From CAILZL01 sp050181835 (GTDB taxonomy: Bacteria > Pseudomonadota > Gammaproteobacteria > Steroidobacterales > Steroidobacteraceae), in NCBI GenBank assembly GCA_050181835.1, contig JBFXCU010000004.1:62001-126000 (forward strand): a stretch of 64,000 nt of DNA. The letters are read 5' to 3'. The position numbers were made by a program, and so were the translations under genes. This document shows positions 43,508 to 52,613 of this stretch, piece by piece (position 1 is the first letter of the stretch; the number at the start of each line of letters is the position of its first letter). Under the pieces are notes generated by a model. That model saw nothing but the letters and a program-made list of their open reading frames with translations, was not told where the DNA came from and ran no database searches.

Positions 43508-44893
43508 ATGAAACTTTCTTTTCACGGTGCGGATCAGGGTGTTACAGGCTCGTGCCACATGGTCGAATGCGCTGGCAAACGTATCTTGATTGATTGCGGT
43601 TTGTATCAAGGCAGCCATGAGCTGGTGCAGGACAATGCCGAAGATTTTGGTTTTGATCCTGCCAGTATTGATTACGTGCTGCTCACACATGCACATCTTG
43701 ATCACTGCGGTCGGCTGCCGTTGCTAGTAAAGCGAGGCTTTCGGGGAGAGATCATCTGCACAGCCGCTACCCGAGAACTGACACGTGTAGTGCTGTTGGA
43801 TGCCGCCCATTTGCAAGAAGAGGAAGCACGCCGTAATGTGCGCCGCCACTTGCGCCGCAAAAACGCTGATTATGATGATCAGCCACTTTATACCTTGCTC
43901 GATGCCATGAGCACCTTTGATTACTTTGGACGCAGAGCGGTTTATAACGAAGGTATGGTGCTGGCCTTCGGCTTGGCGGCAACTTATTATGATGCGGGCC
44001 ACATTCTCGGTTCCGCTAGTGTGCGTATCGAACACCATGGAAAAGATACCACTCGTAGCGTGGTGTACTCGGGTGACTTGGGTAATAGCGGCCGACCGCT
44101 GCTGCGCGATCCGGTGCCACCACCCCATGCGGATGCGGTAGTCATGGAGACCACCTATGGTGATCGGCTGCATCGTTCTCTGCCAGCGTCAGTACAGGAG
44201 TTATATGAAGCGGTAAGTGATGCCTTTAAACGTGGCGGCAATGTCATCATTCCCACCTTCGCACTAGAACGCGCACAGGAAATACTGTTCTATTTGCGTG
44301 AGGGTGTGGCCAGTCATCAGTTGCCAGGTTCCATGCAAGTGTTCCTGGATTCGCCTATGGCAATTTCTGCTACCGAAATATTCAAGCGACATCCAGAATG
44401 TTTTGATGAGCAGTCGAAGCAATTATTAAGCAAAGGCGATGATCTATTTGCGCTGCCCGGCTTGCATCTAACCCGCGACACTAGTGAATCAATGGCGCTG
44501 AATAGGGTGACGGGTGGGGCGGTGATCATGGCGGGTTCCGGCATGTGTACTGGTGGGCGCGTTCGACACCATCTGAAACATAATTTGTGGCGACGCGATA
44601 GCAGTATTGTGTTTGTCGGCTATGCTGCTACCGGCACCCTGGCACGACGTATTATTGATGGCGCTAAATACATTTCCCTGTTCGGTGAGGAGATTCCGGT
44701 ACGGGCGAAGATTTATACGATCAATGGCTTTTCCGCGCACGCTGATAGAGATGAGCTGTTGGCTTGGCATCGCTCCATCAATCCGGGAAAGACGTTTCTC
44801 GTGCATGGGGATGTAGAAGTCATGCAGAAGTTTCGCCAATGCTTATCCGGAGAGGTAGAGCTACCGCGAAAAGGGGATGTATTTACGCTTTGA
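43508..44893 (+). CDS. Beta-CASP metallo-beta-lactamase-fold RNA-processing hydrolase
   Basis: The 461-residue protein has the metallo-hydrolase motif LLTHAHLDHCGRLP, the METTYG motif with the metal Asp region upstream (VVYSGDLGNSGRPL), and the beta-CASP insertion ending in the SGMCTGGRVRHHLKHNLW segment. The closing GFSAHADRDEL fits the C-terminal His motif. Such enzymes (CPSF-100/RNase J relatives) cut or trim RNA. The gene stands alone after the LOG-family gene. Substrate unknown. Confidence 0.88.
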   Translation: MKLSFHGADQGVTGSCHMVECAGKRILIDCGLYQGSHELVQDNAEDFGFDPASIDYVLLTHAHLDHCGRLPLLVKRGFRGEIICTAATRELTRVVLLDAAHLQEEEARRNVRRHLRRKNADYDDQPLYTLLDAMSTFDYFGRRAVYNEGMVLAFGLAATYYDAGHILGSASVRIEHHGKDTTRSVVYSGDLGNSGRPLLRDPVPPPHADAVVMETTYGDRLHRSLPASVQELYEAVSDAFKRGGNVIIPTFALERAQEILFYLREGVASHQLPGSMQVFLDSPMAISATEIFKRHPECFDEQSKQLLSKGDDLFALPGLHLTRDTSESMALNRVTGGAVIMAGSGMCTGGRVRHHLKHNLWRRDSSIVFVGYAATGTLARRIIDGAKYISLFGEEIPVRAKIYTINGFSAHADRDELLAWHRSINPGKTFLVHGDVEVMQKFRQCLSGEVELPRKGDVFTL

Positions 44894-44969
44894 GAGATAA
44901 AAGTGACCGTAGCGAAAATTTAGCTAAAATATCCAGAGTTAGCTGGGCCATATCTGTTCATGCTCTCTT

Positions 44970-45380
44970 TCAACGCTGAATAGACTGCAGATAATCGACT
45001 AGTCTTTTGATCAAGGTATCAACGCGTTGGCGACGAGCAGGATCTTCACTGCTTAGACCGTATAGCTGCCAACCCCATACTGGCATCTCTCGTGATCCAT
45101 GTGCCGTAGGCATAGCTTGACCATCAATGAATAGGCGTATTTGTTCGGTGGGGAATTTCCCTGCATATCGACGTGCGATGTGTGTTAGATCCGGTGGTGG
45201 TGTCTTAAGGTTTTTAGCGATACTTCCATCGCCTCGCGCCTGCTCACCGTGGCAACTCGCACAGAAATGTTGGTACAACTCAGCACCGGAAAATTCAGGT
45301 ACTTCATCTGCCATGCTGGTTGCAGATACGCTAACTAGCAGCACGATAATCCAGTGACACAACTGATTATGCATTGTCAT
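44970..45380 (-). CDS. Monoheme cytochrome c, periplasmic
   Basis: The 136-residue precursor has a signal peptide (HWIIVLLVSVSATSMA) and one heme site CASCH (C40, C43, H44) in YQHFCASCHGEQARGDG. The probable distal Met ligand is M99 in SREMPVWGW. This is the class I pattern found in thiosulfate-, nitrite- or oxidase-linked electron carriers. It would depend on the ccm system also present here. It is convergent with the MBL gene; no redox partner is next to it. Confidence 0.87.
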   Translation of the reverse strand: MTMHNQLCHWIIVLLVSVSATSMADEVPEFSGAELYQHFCASCHGEQARGDGSIAKNLKTPPPDLTHIARRYAGKFPTEQIRLFIDGQAMPTAHGSREMPVWGWQLYGLSSEDPARRQRVDTLIKRLVDYLQSIQR

Positions 45381-45652
45381 TGAAGTTGAGCCTGTTCATG
45401 GTGAGGGGTTTAATTAACCTTCGACGGTTCAGCATAGCTCGGGACGGTGGGTAAAAGTTGTAGTAATGAATGCTACTTACCCTTAATTGTCATGAGATAT
45501 CCGCGTTGCTGGTGCGATGCCCTAATGCTGATGTAGGAGCGGCAATGACGGGATTTCCGTAACGGACGACTACAAGTACCAATGGTGGTATTGCGCAATC
45601 GCGCATAGCCTAATCAAACCGGTCATTAACTTAATCAAAGTTGGAGGTTGCG

Positions 45653-46081
45653 ATGAACATCATGCGATGGGAACCATTACGTGAATTTGATGATTTGTTT
45701 AACAGGTATTCGCGCTTGGCTAATCACGGTGCACTTCGCAGCGACAATGGTGAGTGGACGCCGACTGCCGACATTAGTGAAACCGACAAGGAATATCTGA
45801 TCAAAGCGGTGTTGCCGGAAGTCAAGCGAGACGACATTAAAGTGACGATGGACAATGGTGTCATCACGATCAGTGGTGAACGAAAGCAGGAGAAAGAAGA
45901 CAAGAGTGAGAGCGAAATCCGTGTCGAGAGTTTCTATGGCACGTTTTCACGTAGTTTTTCTCTGCCAGAGAATATTGATGCTAATCATATTCGCGCCGAG
46001 TCCAAGGATGGGGTGTTGCGGATTCATGTGCCAAAAACTACGGCAACCAAACCTAAAGCCATCACTGTGAAAGTTCAGTAG
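45653..46081 (+). CDS. Hsp20-family small heat-shock protein
   Basis: From ATG 45653 (GGAGG at 45643-45647) the protein has 142 residues. The alpha-crystallin domain covers about residues 38-130, with VKRDDIKVTMDNGVITISGER and the closing DGVLRIHVPK; the C-terminal IxV motif (AITVKV) allows oligomers. It holds unfolded proteins without ATP. DUF2934 gene follows 75 bases later with two hairpins between. Confidence 0.92.
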   Translation: MNIMRWEPLREFDDLFNRYSRLANHGALRSDNGEWTPTADISETDKEYLIKAVLPEVKRDDIKVTMDNGVITISGERKQEKEDKSESEIRVESFYGTFSRSFSLPENIDANHIRAESKDGVLRIHVPKTTATKPKAITVKVQ

Positions 46082-46085
46082 CCTT

Positions 46086-46120
46086 GCTTATATAAGATAA
46101 GCGGCCGGGCTGATGCCCGG
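46086..46120 (+). terminator. Tandem hairpins between hsp20 and DUF2934 gene
   Basis: Two perfect 6-bp stems follow each other: 46086-46091 with 46097-46102 (5-base loop) and 46105-46110 with 46115-46120 (4-base loop). Neither has a T-run, so they may stabilise the hsp20 mRNA 3' end or attenuate rather than terminate. Confidence 0.4.
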
Positions 46121-46155
46121 TCGTCCATATCAACGACCATACAGATGGAGGATTT

Positions 46156-46413
46156 ATGAAAGTATTATCTCAGCGGCCTGCATCGCCGTCCGGAACCGAT
46201 GCAAAAAATGCTGGTGGAATGCTGCCAGCGAATATCACCAACTCGTCGCTGGAGGTTACACCTAATTCGGTTGAAGATCGCGATGCGACGATTGCCATAG
46301 CGGCTTATATGCTTGCCGAGAAGCGGGGCTTTACGCCCGGCCACGAAATTGATGACTGGCTCGCGGCCGAAGCAGAGGTTGATCAACGGCTTATGAGTGG
46401 TCGTGTGTTTTGA
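46156..46413 (+). CDS. DUF2934 protein
   Basis: The 85-residue protein has a poorly conserved first half and the DUF2934 motif near residues 45-80: IAIAAYMLAEKRGFTPGHEIDDWLAAEAEVD. Proteins of this family are short, acidic and of unknown function; they are often found beside stress genes. GGAGGA before the ATG (46147-46152) is strong. No signal or membrane segment. Confidence 0.8.
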   Translation: MKVLSQRPASPSGTDAKNAGGMLPANITNSSLEVTPNSVEDRDATIAIAAYMLAEKRGFTPGHEIDDWLAAEAEVDQRLMSGRVF

Positions 46414-46792
46414 TTGGTATTCAGGCGTATTCGCAGTCACTGCTGCATTCATCAGATTTGCAGTAGAGTAGGGGTTGGTGTCGCCTGAAATTCTTGCACA
46501 TATACTTTTTCGGGGTAGTTTGGTGGTTCTGTGAGTCACTTCTGTTTGCGCAGACTCACCGATTTGCAAATGCACAAAAGCGGATGATTTTGACTTGTAG
46601 CTACAATTATTCTCAATCGAAGTGGGTTGCCGTGTCACATAGGTAGAATCGGTGTATTGTCTGCTCAGTTGCGCTTGGGAAACGGGCGTAAGTGATATGC
46701 GGCATATGCTTGGGTCACGTGAATTTCCGACTGTTAATTACAGTATAGTAGCCGCCTGACATGGGTCTAACTGAGAGCATAAAACGGCGGAT
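46414..46792. other. Intergenic region upstream of the N-ATPase operon
   Basis: In these 379 bases I see a 7-bp inverted repeat (46531-46537 with 46553-46559) and a short palindrome (46695-46700 with 46702-46707), but no clear gene, terminator or promoter. The ATPase operon promoter should lie here, probably near 46680-46770. Confidence 0.4.
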
Positions 46793-48229
46793 ATGAGCAA
46801 TCGATCGGATCAACCAAATATTGGTGTTGTTGTCTCGATACGAGGTAGCGTCGTCGATGCTCGGTTTGATACTGGCTTGCCTCCCATCTATTCGCTGTTG
46901 CGTACTGGTGAGCAACAACAGGTAATCATTGAAGTACAGTCGCAAATTGATACGCAGCACGTGCGCGGAATTGCGTTAACGCCCACCCAGGGGTTGGCCC
47001 GTGGTATGGCGGTAGTCGATACGGGTGGGCCGCTAAAAGCCCCGGTAGGCAAGGCGGTGCTGTCGCGGATGTTTGATGTTTTTGGCAATACCATCGATAC
47101 AGGCACCGCACTGACCGATGTTGAGTGGCGCTCTGTGCATCAGGCACCGCCGCCGTTGTCACGACGTTCCACCAAGTCTGAAATATTTGAAACCGGGATC
47201 AAGGTGATCGATGTGTTATTACCGCTTGAGCGCGGTGGCAAAGCGGGACTGTTTGGTGGTGCCGGCGTTGGCAAAACCGTACTGCTAACCGAGATGATTC
47301 ACAATGTTGTTGGAAATCAGGCAGGCGTAAGTATTTTTTGCGGTATTGGTGAACGGTGTCGTGAAGGCGAAGAGCTCTATCGCGACATGAAGCAGGCTGG
47401 AGTATTGCCGAACATGGTGATGTTGTTCGGCCAAATGAACGAGTTGCCGGGTAGCCGCTTCAGAGTAGGACATGCCGCGCTAACGATGGCCGAATATTTT
47501 CGCGATGATGAGCACCGTGATGTGTTGTTGCTGGTCGACAATATTTTTCGTTTTATTCAGGCCGGAATGGAGGTTTCTGGTTTGTTGGGACAAATGCCGT
47601 CGCGGCTTGGCTATCAACCAACGATGGGAACTGAGCTGTCGCAGTTGGAGGAACGCATCGCCAATACCGACACCGGTGCCATCACCTCCATCCAGGCCGT
47701 GTATGTGCCAGCGGACGATTTTACCGATCCGGCGGCGGTGCATACTTTTTCACATCTGTCTGCGTCTATCGTACTGTCACGTAAGCGTGCCAGTGAAGGC
47801 TTATATCCGGCCATTGATCCATTGCAGTCCACTTCCAAAATGGCCACGCCCGGTATTATCGGCGAACGGCATTATGCGTTGGCGCAGGAAATTCGTCGCA
47901 CACTGGCGCAGTATGCCGAACTTAAAGACATTATCGCCATGCTTGGTATTGAGCAGCTATCGCCGGACGACCGCAAGATCGTCGCACGTGCGCGTCGTCT
48001 GGAACGCTTTTTAACGCAGCCATTTTTCACCACTGAGCAGTTCACCGGCCTTACCGGCAAGCTCGTCAGTCTGGCCGACGCGCTAGATGGATGCGAACGT
48101 ATTCTACGAGATGAATTCAAAGAGTACCCGGAACGCGCGCTATACATGATCGGGACGATAGAGGAAGCAAAGAAAAAAGAGCAGTCTGCATCAACATCTG
48201 CATCGAGTGTGGAAGCTCATGAATCTTAA
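46793..48229 (+). CDS. atpD: N-type ATPase, F1 beta subunit
   Basis: The 478-residue catalytic subunit has the Walker A GGAGVGKTVLLTEM, the catalytic GERCREGEELYRDM region and Walker B LLLVDNIFRF. It differs from housekeeping AtpD in details such as VDNIFRF, and it starts an operon in the order atpD-C-Q-R-B-E-F-A-G, which is the hallmark of N-type ATPases. Beta holds the catalytic nucleotide sites. The end overlaps atpC by 11 bases. Confidence 0.93.
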   Translation: MSNRSDQPNIGVVVSIRGSVVDARFDTGLPPIYSLLRTGEQQQVIIEVQSQIDTQHVRGIALTPTQGLARGMAVVDTGGPLKAPVGKAVLSRMFDVFGNTIDTGTALTDVEWRSVHQAPPPLSRRSTKSEIFETGIKVIDVLLPLERGGKAGLFGGAGVGKTVLLTEMIHNVVGNQAGVSIFCGIGERCREGEELYRDMKQAGVLPNMVMLFGQMNELPGSRFRVGHAALTMAEYFRDDEHRDVLLLVDNIFRFIQAGMEVSGLLGQMPSRLGYQPTMGTELSQLEERIANTDTGAITSIQAVYVPADDFTDPAAVHTFSHLSASIVLSRKRASEGLYPAIDPLQSTSKMATPGIIGERHYALAQEIRRTLAQYAELKDIIAMLGIEQLSPDDRKIVARARRLERFLTQPFFTTEQFTGLTGKLVSLADALDGCERILRDEFKEYPERALYMIGTIEEAKKKEQSASTSASSVEAHES

Positions 48230-48608
48230 AATTCTTTTGCCCTCCCAGAAATTTTCCGAGTCAAACGGCGTGTCGAGTATCGTTGCCGAGACCCAATCTG
48301 GCTCATTCGGGATCTTGCCACGTCGATTGGATTGTGTGGCCGCACTTACACCAGGCATCCTTATTTATCAGAGCGAGTCTGCAGGCGAAGTGATTGTGGC
48401 GGTGGATGAGGGCGTGCTGATCAAGACGGGTTCAACCGTACTGGTGTCAGTGCGTCGTGCGTTGGGCGGCACAAGTCTGTCAAGCTTGCGTGAAGCGGTA
48501 GAGCAGGAATTTTTGGCGCTGGACCAGCAATCAAAAGTCCTACGTTCAGTCATGGCGAAGCTGGAGTCGGGTTTTCTGCATCGTTTTGTGGCTTTTCAGC
48601 ATGAGTGA
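48219..48608 (+). CDS. atpC: N-type ATPase, F1 epsilon subunit
   Basis: The 129-residue protein has the epsilon beta-sandwich (SSIVAETQSGSFGILPRRLDCVAALTPGIL) and a reduced C-terminal helical part. ATG 48219 overlaps atpD by 11 bases and its stop overlaps atpQ by eight. It couples rotor and stator-head motion. Epsilon placed directly after beta and before atpQ supports the N-type assignment. Confidence 0.9.
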   Translation: MNLKILLPSQKFSESNGVSSIVAETQSGSFGILPRRLDCVAALTPGILIYQSESAGEVIVAVDEGVLIKTGSTVLVSVRRALGGTSLSSLREAVEQEFLALDQQSKVLRSVMAKLESGFLHRFVAFQHE

Positions 48609-48936
48609 TGATCTCGACCCCCCTCCGCAGGAGCAGCCTATTTTTAGTGCGCAGGTGGGTGTGAAAGCGGCGCGCAAGCTCAAGGCGAGACGCCACGCCG
48701 ACCACGATGTTTGGTTTGGCTTGGGTATGATGGGGTTGGTTGGTTGGTCGGTGGCGGTACCCACCTTGCTGGGTGCGGCACTGGGTTTATGGCTGGATAA
48801 GCATTATCCGGCAGAGCGTTCATGGACGTTGGCGTTGTTGGTGGCCGGGCTGATGATTGGCTGTCTGAATGCGTGGCATTGGCTTGCCAAGGAAGATAGA
48901 ACAATGCGCGAAGAACGGGAAAATGATGATGAATGA
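48601..48936 (+). CDS. atpQ: N-type ATPase membrane protein AtpQ
   Basis: This 111-residue protein has two membrane segments (about residues 43-65 and 76-95), separated by LGLWLDKHYP, and a charged C-terminus. It belongs to the AtpQ/AtpI-like group, thought to help assemble the c-ring or bring ions. ATG 48601 overlaps the atpC end; stop overlaps atpR. Present as the third gene of the operon, as in known N-type ATPase loci. Confidence 0.85.
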   Translation: MSDDLDPPPQEQPIFSAQVGVKAARKLKARRHADHDVWFGLGMMGLVGWSVAVPTLLGAALGLWLDKHYPAERSWTLALLVAGLMIGCLNAWHWLAKEDRTMREERENDDE

Positions 48937-49243
48937 TTATCTATTGCACGCGCTTACACTTATGGCGGGCATGGTGCTCGGTGTCATTTTTTACGGTGGG
49001 TTGTGGTGGACAGTGAATAAAAGTCTGACAGCTCGACAGCCGAGCATCTGGATTTTTAGCAGCTTCCTGACACGAATGAGCATTGTTCTGCTGGGGCTTT
49101 TTCTTATGGGGCGTGATCATTGGCAGCGACTGTTGCTGTGTTTTGTCGGTTTTGTAACCGCACGTCTGCTCGTAACTTGGTATACCCGTTCAAGTAGAGT
49201 CGCCACAAACCATATCGCACAAGGTGGCAAGCGTGCATCTTAG
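48923..49243 (+). CDS. atpR: N-type ATPase membrane protein AtpR
   Basis: The 106-residue hydrophobic protein has three membrane segments (about residues 10-27, 44-62, 67-85), with the polar/charged residues in FLTRMSIVLLGLFL and VTARLLVTWY typical of AtpR. It lies between atpQ and atpB, overlapping atpQ by 14 bases. AtpR occurs only in N-type operons and is thought to assist assembly of the c-ring. Confidence 0.85.
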   Translation: MMMNDYLLHALTLMAGMVLGVIFYGGLWWTVNKSLTARQPSIWIFSSFLTRMSIVLLGLFLMGRDHWQRLLLCFVGFVTARLLVTWYTRSSRVATNHIAQGGKRAS

Positions 49244-49925
49244 CCCAGACGAAATAATCTACTGGCAGTACGGTGTGTTTAAGCTCAATGCGACCATCGT
49301 CTTCACCTGGGCATTGATGTTAGTGCTTGTCGTGGGTGCGAAAATCATTACCCGTAAGTTGTCCATGGATCTGCAACGCACGCGTTGGCAAAATCTGCTG
49401 GAAATTGTTGTTGTCGGAATCGAGAAACAAATTGAAGATGTCGGTCTGCGGAATCCGCGCAAGTACATGGGCTTTCTCGGCACTGTTTTTCTATTTGTCG
49501 CGTCGGCCAGCCTGTGCACCGTTATCCCTGGATTTGAGCCGCCCACCGGTTCACTGTCTACCACTGCCGCACTGGCGCTGTGTGTATTGGTAGCTGTGCC
49601 GTTTTTTGGTATCAGCGAAAAAGGCGTGCGCGAATATTTGAAGTCCTATACTGAGCCAACAATAATCATGCTGCCGTTCAACGTTATCAGTGAGGTTTCG
49701 CGCACGCTGGCACTGGCTGTGCGCCTGTTCGGCAACATGATGAGTGGCGCAATGATCATCGCTATTTTACTTACTATCACCCCATTCCTGTTTCCCATAG
49801 TCATGACTATGCTGGGTTTACTGACGGGCATGGTGCAAGCTTACATTTTCAGTATCTTGGCGGCTGTGTACATCGCCGCTGCAACGCGTATGCGTGATCC
49901 TGTGCCATCGGTTATTAACGCATGA
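49233..49925 (+). CDS. atpB: N-type ATPase, F0 subunit a
   Basis: The 230-residue subunit starts at GTG 49233, which gives the conserved start MHLSPDEIIYWQ and has AAGGTGG five bases before it (a GTG at 49224 is less likely). About five or six helices are seen; the essential Arg is in LALAVRLFGNMMSG. Subunit a forms the ion channel beside the c-ring. Upstream it overlaps atpR; atpE follows after 31 bases. Confidence 0.93.
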   Translation: MHLSPDEIIYWQYGVFKLNATIVFTWALMLVLVVGAKIITRKLSMDLQRTRWQNLLEIVVVGIEKQIEDVGLRNPRKYMGFLGTVFLFVASASLCTVIPGFEPPTGSLSTTAALALCVLVAVPFFGISEKGVREYLKSYTEPTIIMLPFNVISEVSRTLALAVRLFGNMMSGAMIIAILLTITPFLFPIVMTMLGLLTGMVQAYIFSILAAVYIAAATRMRDPVPSVINA

Positions 49926-49956
49926 CAATTAATTCGCCTATTTACTTGGAGATATT

Positions 49957-50238
49957 ATGGACAGCATGACAGCTATTGCGGTGGCATCCATTGTCATCGC
50001 GGGTATTACTACTTCCTTCGGCGCTATTGGCCCGGCGTTGGGGGAAGGGCGGGCAGTGTCGACTGCACTCACTGCGTTGGCACAGCAGCCGGATGCTGCG
50101 AGCACTATTACCCGCACGTTGTTCGTTGGCTTGGCAATGATCGAATCTACGGCTATCTACTGCTTTGTGGTTTCTATGATCCTGCTGTTTGCTAATCCAT
50201 TCTGGAATCACGTCATAGCGCAAGCGGCGGGAAAGTGA
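49957..50238 (+). CDS. atpE: N-type ATPase, F0 subunit c
   Basis: The 93-residue protein is a two-helix hairpin. Helix 1 has PALGEGRAV with E30; helix 2 has MIESTAIYCFVV with E63, S64, T65 and Y68. The EST--Y pattern resembles Na+-binding c-rings, yet a second carboxylate (E30) stands where classic Na+ c-subunits have Gln. Such two-carboxylate sites are known from N-type ATPases, where both Na+ and H+ coupling have been proposed; the ion is not fixed by sequence. Confidence 0.93.
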   Translation: MDSMTAIAVASIVIAGITTSFGAIGPALGEGRAVSTALTALAQQPDAASTITRTLFVGLAMIESTAIYCFVVSMILLFANPFWNHVIAQAAGK

Positions 50239-50242
50239 TTTC

Positions 50243-51025
50243 ATGCTGATAGATTGGTTCACGGTCGGTGCGCAGGCGCTCAATTTCGTCATCCTGGTAT
50301 GGTTGTTGAAGCGCTTTCTGTACAAACCAATTCTCGACGCCATAGATGCGCGCGAAGCGCGCATTGCCAAACAGCTCGCTGATGCTGATGCAAAAGAATT
50401 AGCAGCTAAACAAGAACGCGACGAGTTCCAGCGCAAGAACAATGAATTCGATCAGCAGCGTGCAGCACTATTCAGCGAGGCAACCAATGCCGCTAAAGCA
50501 GCGCGGCAAAATCTGCTCAATGAAGCAAGACAGACCGCCGATGCCTTGAGTGCCAAGCGACAGGAAGCACTGCTTAAAGATGCGCACAACCTGAATCAGC
50601 TCATTCGCCGTAAGACTCAGCAGGAGGTGTTTGCCATTACCCGCAAGACGCTGATGGATCTTGCTGGAGCCAGTCTGGAGGAGCGCATGAGTGAAGTGTT
50701 TATCAATCACTTGCATACCTTGCCCGCCGAAGCAAAGGCCGGTCTTGCCAAGGCGCTGCGGGTTGCGACGCTCGCAGCGACCGTGCGCAGCGTGTTTGAA
50801 TTGCCGACCGCACAACAAAGTGCAATTCAAATTGCAATTAATGACATCTTTGCAGCCGACATCAAGCTCAAGTTTGAGACCGTACCGCACTTGGTGAGCG
50901 GGGTTGAACTTACTGCCGGTGGTCAGAAGGTATCTTGGAGCATTGCTGAGTACTTGCTATCGCTTGAAAATGGCATCGACGAGCTGCTTGGCAAGCGTAG
51001 TGAACCTGAACCTGGTTCGAAGTAA
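50243..51025 (+). CDS. atpF: N-type ATPase, fused b/delta stator subunit
   Basis: The 260-residue protein has an N-terminal membrane helix (LNFVILVWLLKRFLYKPIL), a long charged helix (about residues 35-135) as in subunit b, and a C-terminal part (about 150-250) resembling the delta subunit (EVFINHLHTLPAEAKAGLAKAL, ELTAGGQKVSWSIAEYL). The operon has no separate atpH, so this fusion-like arrangement fits N-type ATPases. It links the stator head to the membrane. Confidence 0.9.
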   Translation: MLIDWFTVGAQALNFVILVWLLKRFLYKPILDAIDAREARIAKQLADADAKELAAKQERDEFQRKNNEFDQQRAALFSEATNAAKAARQNLLNEARQTADALSAKRQEALLKDAHNLNQLIRRKTQQEVFAITRKTLMDLAGASLEERMSEVFINHLHTLPAEAKAGLAKALRVATLAATVRSVFELPTAQQSAIQIAINDIFAADIKLKFETVPHLVSGVELTAGGQKVSWSIAEYLLSLENGIDELLGKRSEPEPGSK

Positions 51026-51032
51026 TTTTCCA

Positions 51033-52568
51033 ATGAATACGCAACTGGGTAGCCTTCAGGAATTGTTGGACAGTGAATTTGCCGATATAAGCCGGGCGCG
51101 AGCTGTGTTTGCGCCACAACTGACGCTGCGCGAAGTCGGCACCATCACCAGCATTGCTACCGGTATTGCCAAAGTCGCGGGCCTTCCGGGTGTGGGCTTT
51201 GAGGAGGTGCTGAAATTCCCCGGCGGAGTGTATGGCATCGCATTCAACGTCGATGAGCACGAAGTGGGTGTGGTATTGCTCGGCGAATACTCGCAGCTAC
51301 AGGCGGGCGACCCCGTCGAGCGCAGAGGGCACGTGATGGACGTGCCGGTGGGCGATGAGTTGATTGGCCGTATTATCAATCCAATGGGGCGACCGTTGGA
51401 CGGAAAAGATCCGATCAATACTAGCGTGCGCCTTCCCATTGAACGCCCAGCGCCAGCAATTATGCAGCGCGCGCCGGTGACGGTGCCGTTGCAGACCGGC
51501 ATCAAGGTCATTGATGCGTTGATTCCTGTCGGTCGTGGCCAACGAGAGCTAATCGTTGGCGACCGGCAGACCGGTAAGACCACCATCGCGCTTGACACTA
51601 TTCTCAATCAACGCGATCAGAATGTACTGTGTGTTTATTGCGCTATAGGACAACGCGCAGCTGGTGTTGCCAAAGTAGTGAACGTACTGCGTGAGAATGG
51701 TGCTCTGGAATACACCGTGGTGGTAGTCACCGAGGGTAACGACCCGCCGGGCCTTGCTTACATCGCGCCCTATGCGGCTACCAGTATTGCTGAGCATTTT
51801 ATGCAACAAGGCCGCGATGTGTTGATTGTTTATGACGATCTTACTCATCATGCGCGCGCCTATCGTGAGTTATCTTTGCTATTGCGTCGTCCACCGGGAC
51901 GGGAAGCCTTTCCCGGCGACATATTTTACATTCATGCACGTTTGCTGGAGCGCGCCACACGGTTGTTACCTGAGCTTGGTGGTGGCTCGCTGACAGCACT
52001 GCCTATCATTGAAACCGAGGCGCAGGATATTTCCGCATACATTCCTACAAATCTGATCTCTATTACCGATGGACAAATATACCTTTCGCCATCGCTATTC
52101 GAATTGGGAGTGCTGCCCGCTGTTGATGTCGGCAAGTCAGTGTCGCGAGTAGGTGGTAAAGCGCAATTTGCACCATTCCGTGCAGTTGCTGGTGATCTAA
52201 AGCTGGCCTACGCTCAGTTCGAAGAGTTGGAAACTTTCGCTCGCTTCGGCGCGCGCCTGGACGAAAATACCCGAAAAATCATTGAGCATGGCTGGCGGAT
52301 TCGCGCCTGTCTCAAGCAGCAGGAATTCACGCCAGTTGCCGTACCGGCACAGATCACCGTGCTGCTGGCGTTAACTGCAGGGCTGTTTGACAACGTGCCG
52401 CTTGATAAGATGTTGGCTGCGCAACGCGCCGTGATCGATGCAGCAGAGAGCATATCAGCGTCACTCAGCATGCGTTTTGAAACTGCAACTAAATTGAATA
52501 TTGACGATCAAAAAACAATTATCGATCTTGCTCATCAGGCATTATTGTCTTTCACAGCAGCTCCGTAA
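51033..52568 (+). CDS. atpA: N-type ATPase, F1 alpha subunit
   Basis: The 511-residue subunit from ATG 51033 begins TQLGSLQELLDSEF. It has Walker A GDRQTGKTTIALD, VYCAIGQRAAGVAKV and SLLLRRPPGREAFPGDIFYIH. It forms the hexameric head with beta and binds non-catalytic nucleotide. atpF ends seven bases before; the hibernation-factor-like gene follows after 45 bases, breaking the usual alpha-gamma order. Confidence 0.94.
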   Translation: MNTQLGSLQELLDSEFADISRARAVFAPQLTLREVGTITSIATGIAKVAGLPGVGFEEVLKFPGGVYGIAFNVDEHEVGVVLLGEYSQLQAGDPVERRGHVMDVPVGDELIGRIINPMGRPLDGKDPINTSVRLPIERPAPAIMQRAPVTVPLQTGIKVIDALIPVGRGQRELIVGDRQTGKTTIALDTILNQRDQNVLCVYCAIGQRAAGVAKVVNVLRENGALEYTVVVVTEGNDPPGLAYIAPYAATSIAEHFMQQGRDVLIVYDDLTHHARAYRELSLLLRRPPGREAFPGDIFYIHARLLERATRLLPELGGGSLTALPIIETEAQDISAYIPTNLISITDGQIYLSPSLFELGVLPAVDVGKSVSRVGGKAQFAPFRAVAGDLKLAYAQFEELETFARFGARLDENTRKIIEHGWRIRACLKQQEFTPVAVPAQITVLLALTAGLFDNVPLDKMLAAQRAVIDAAESISASLSMRFETATKLNIDDQKTIIDLAHQALLSFTAAP

Positions 52569-52613
52569 CTTGTTCTAAGCATGTAGTCACTTACCATCCA
52601 AATCGAGCACATT

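Noticed and set aside
46165..46638. 157-codon minus-strand frame over the DUF2934 gene
   Set aside because: The plus strand carries a recognisable DUF2934 domain with a good ribosome site; the minus frame has no family features.
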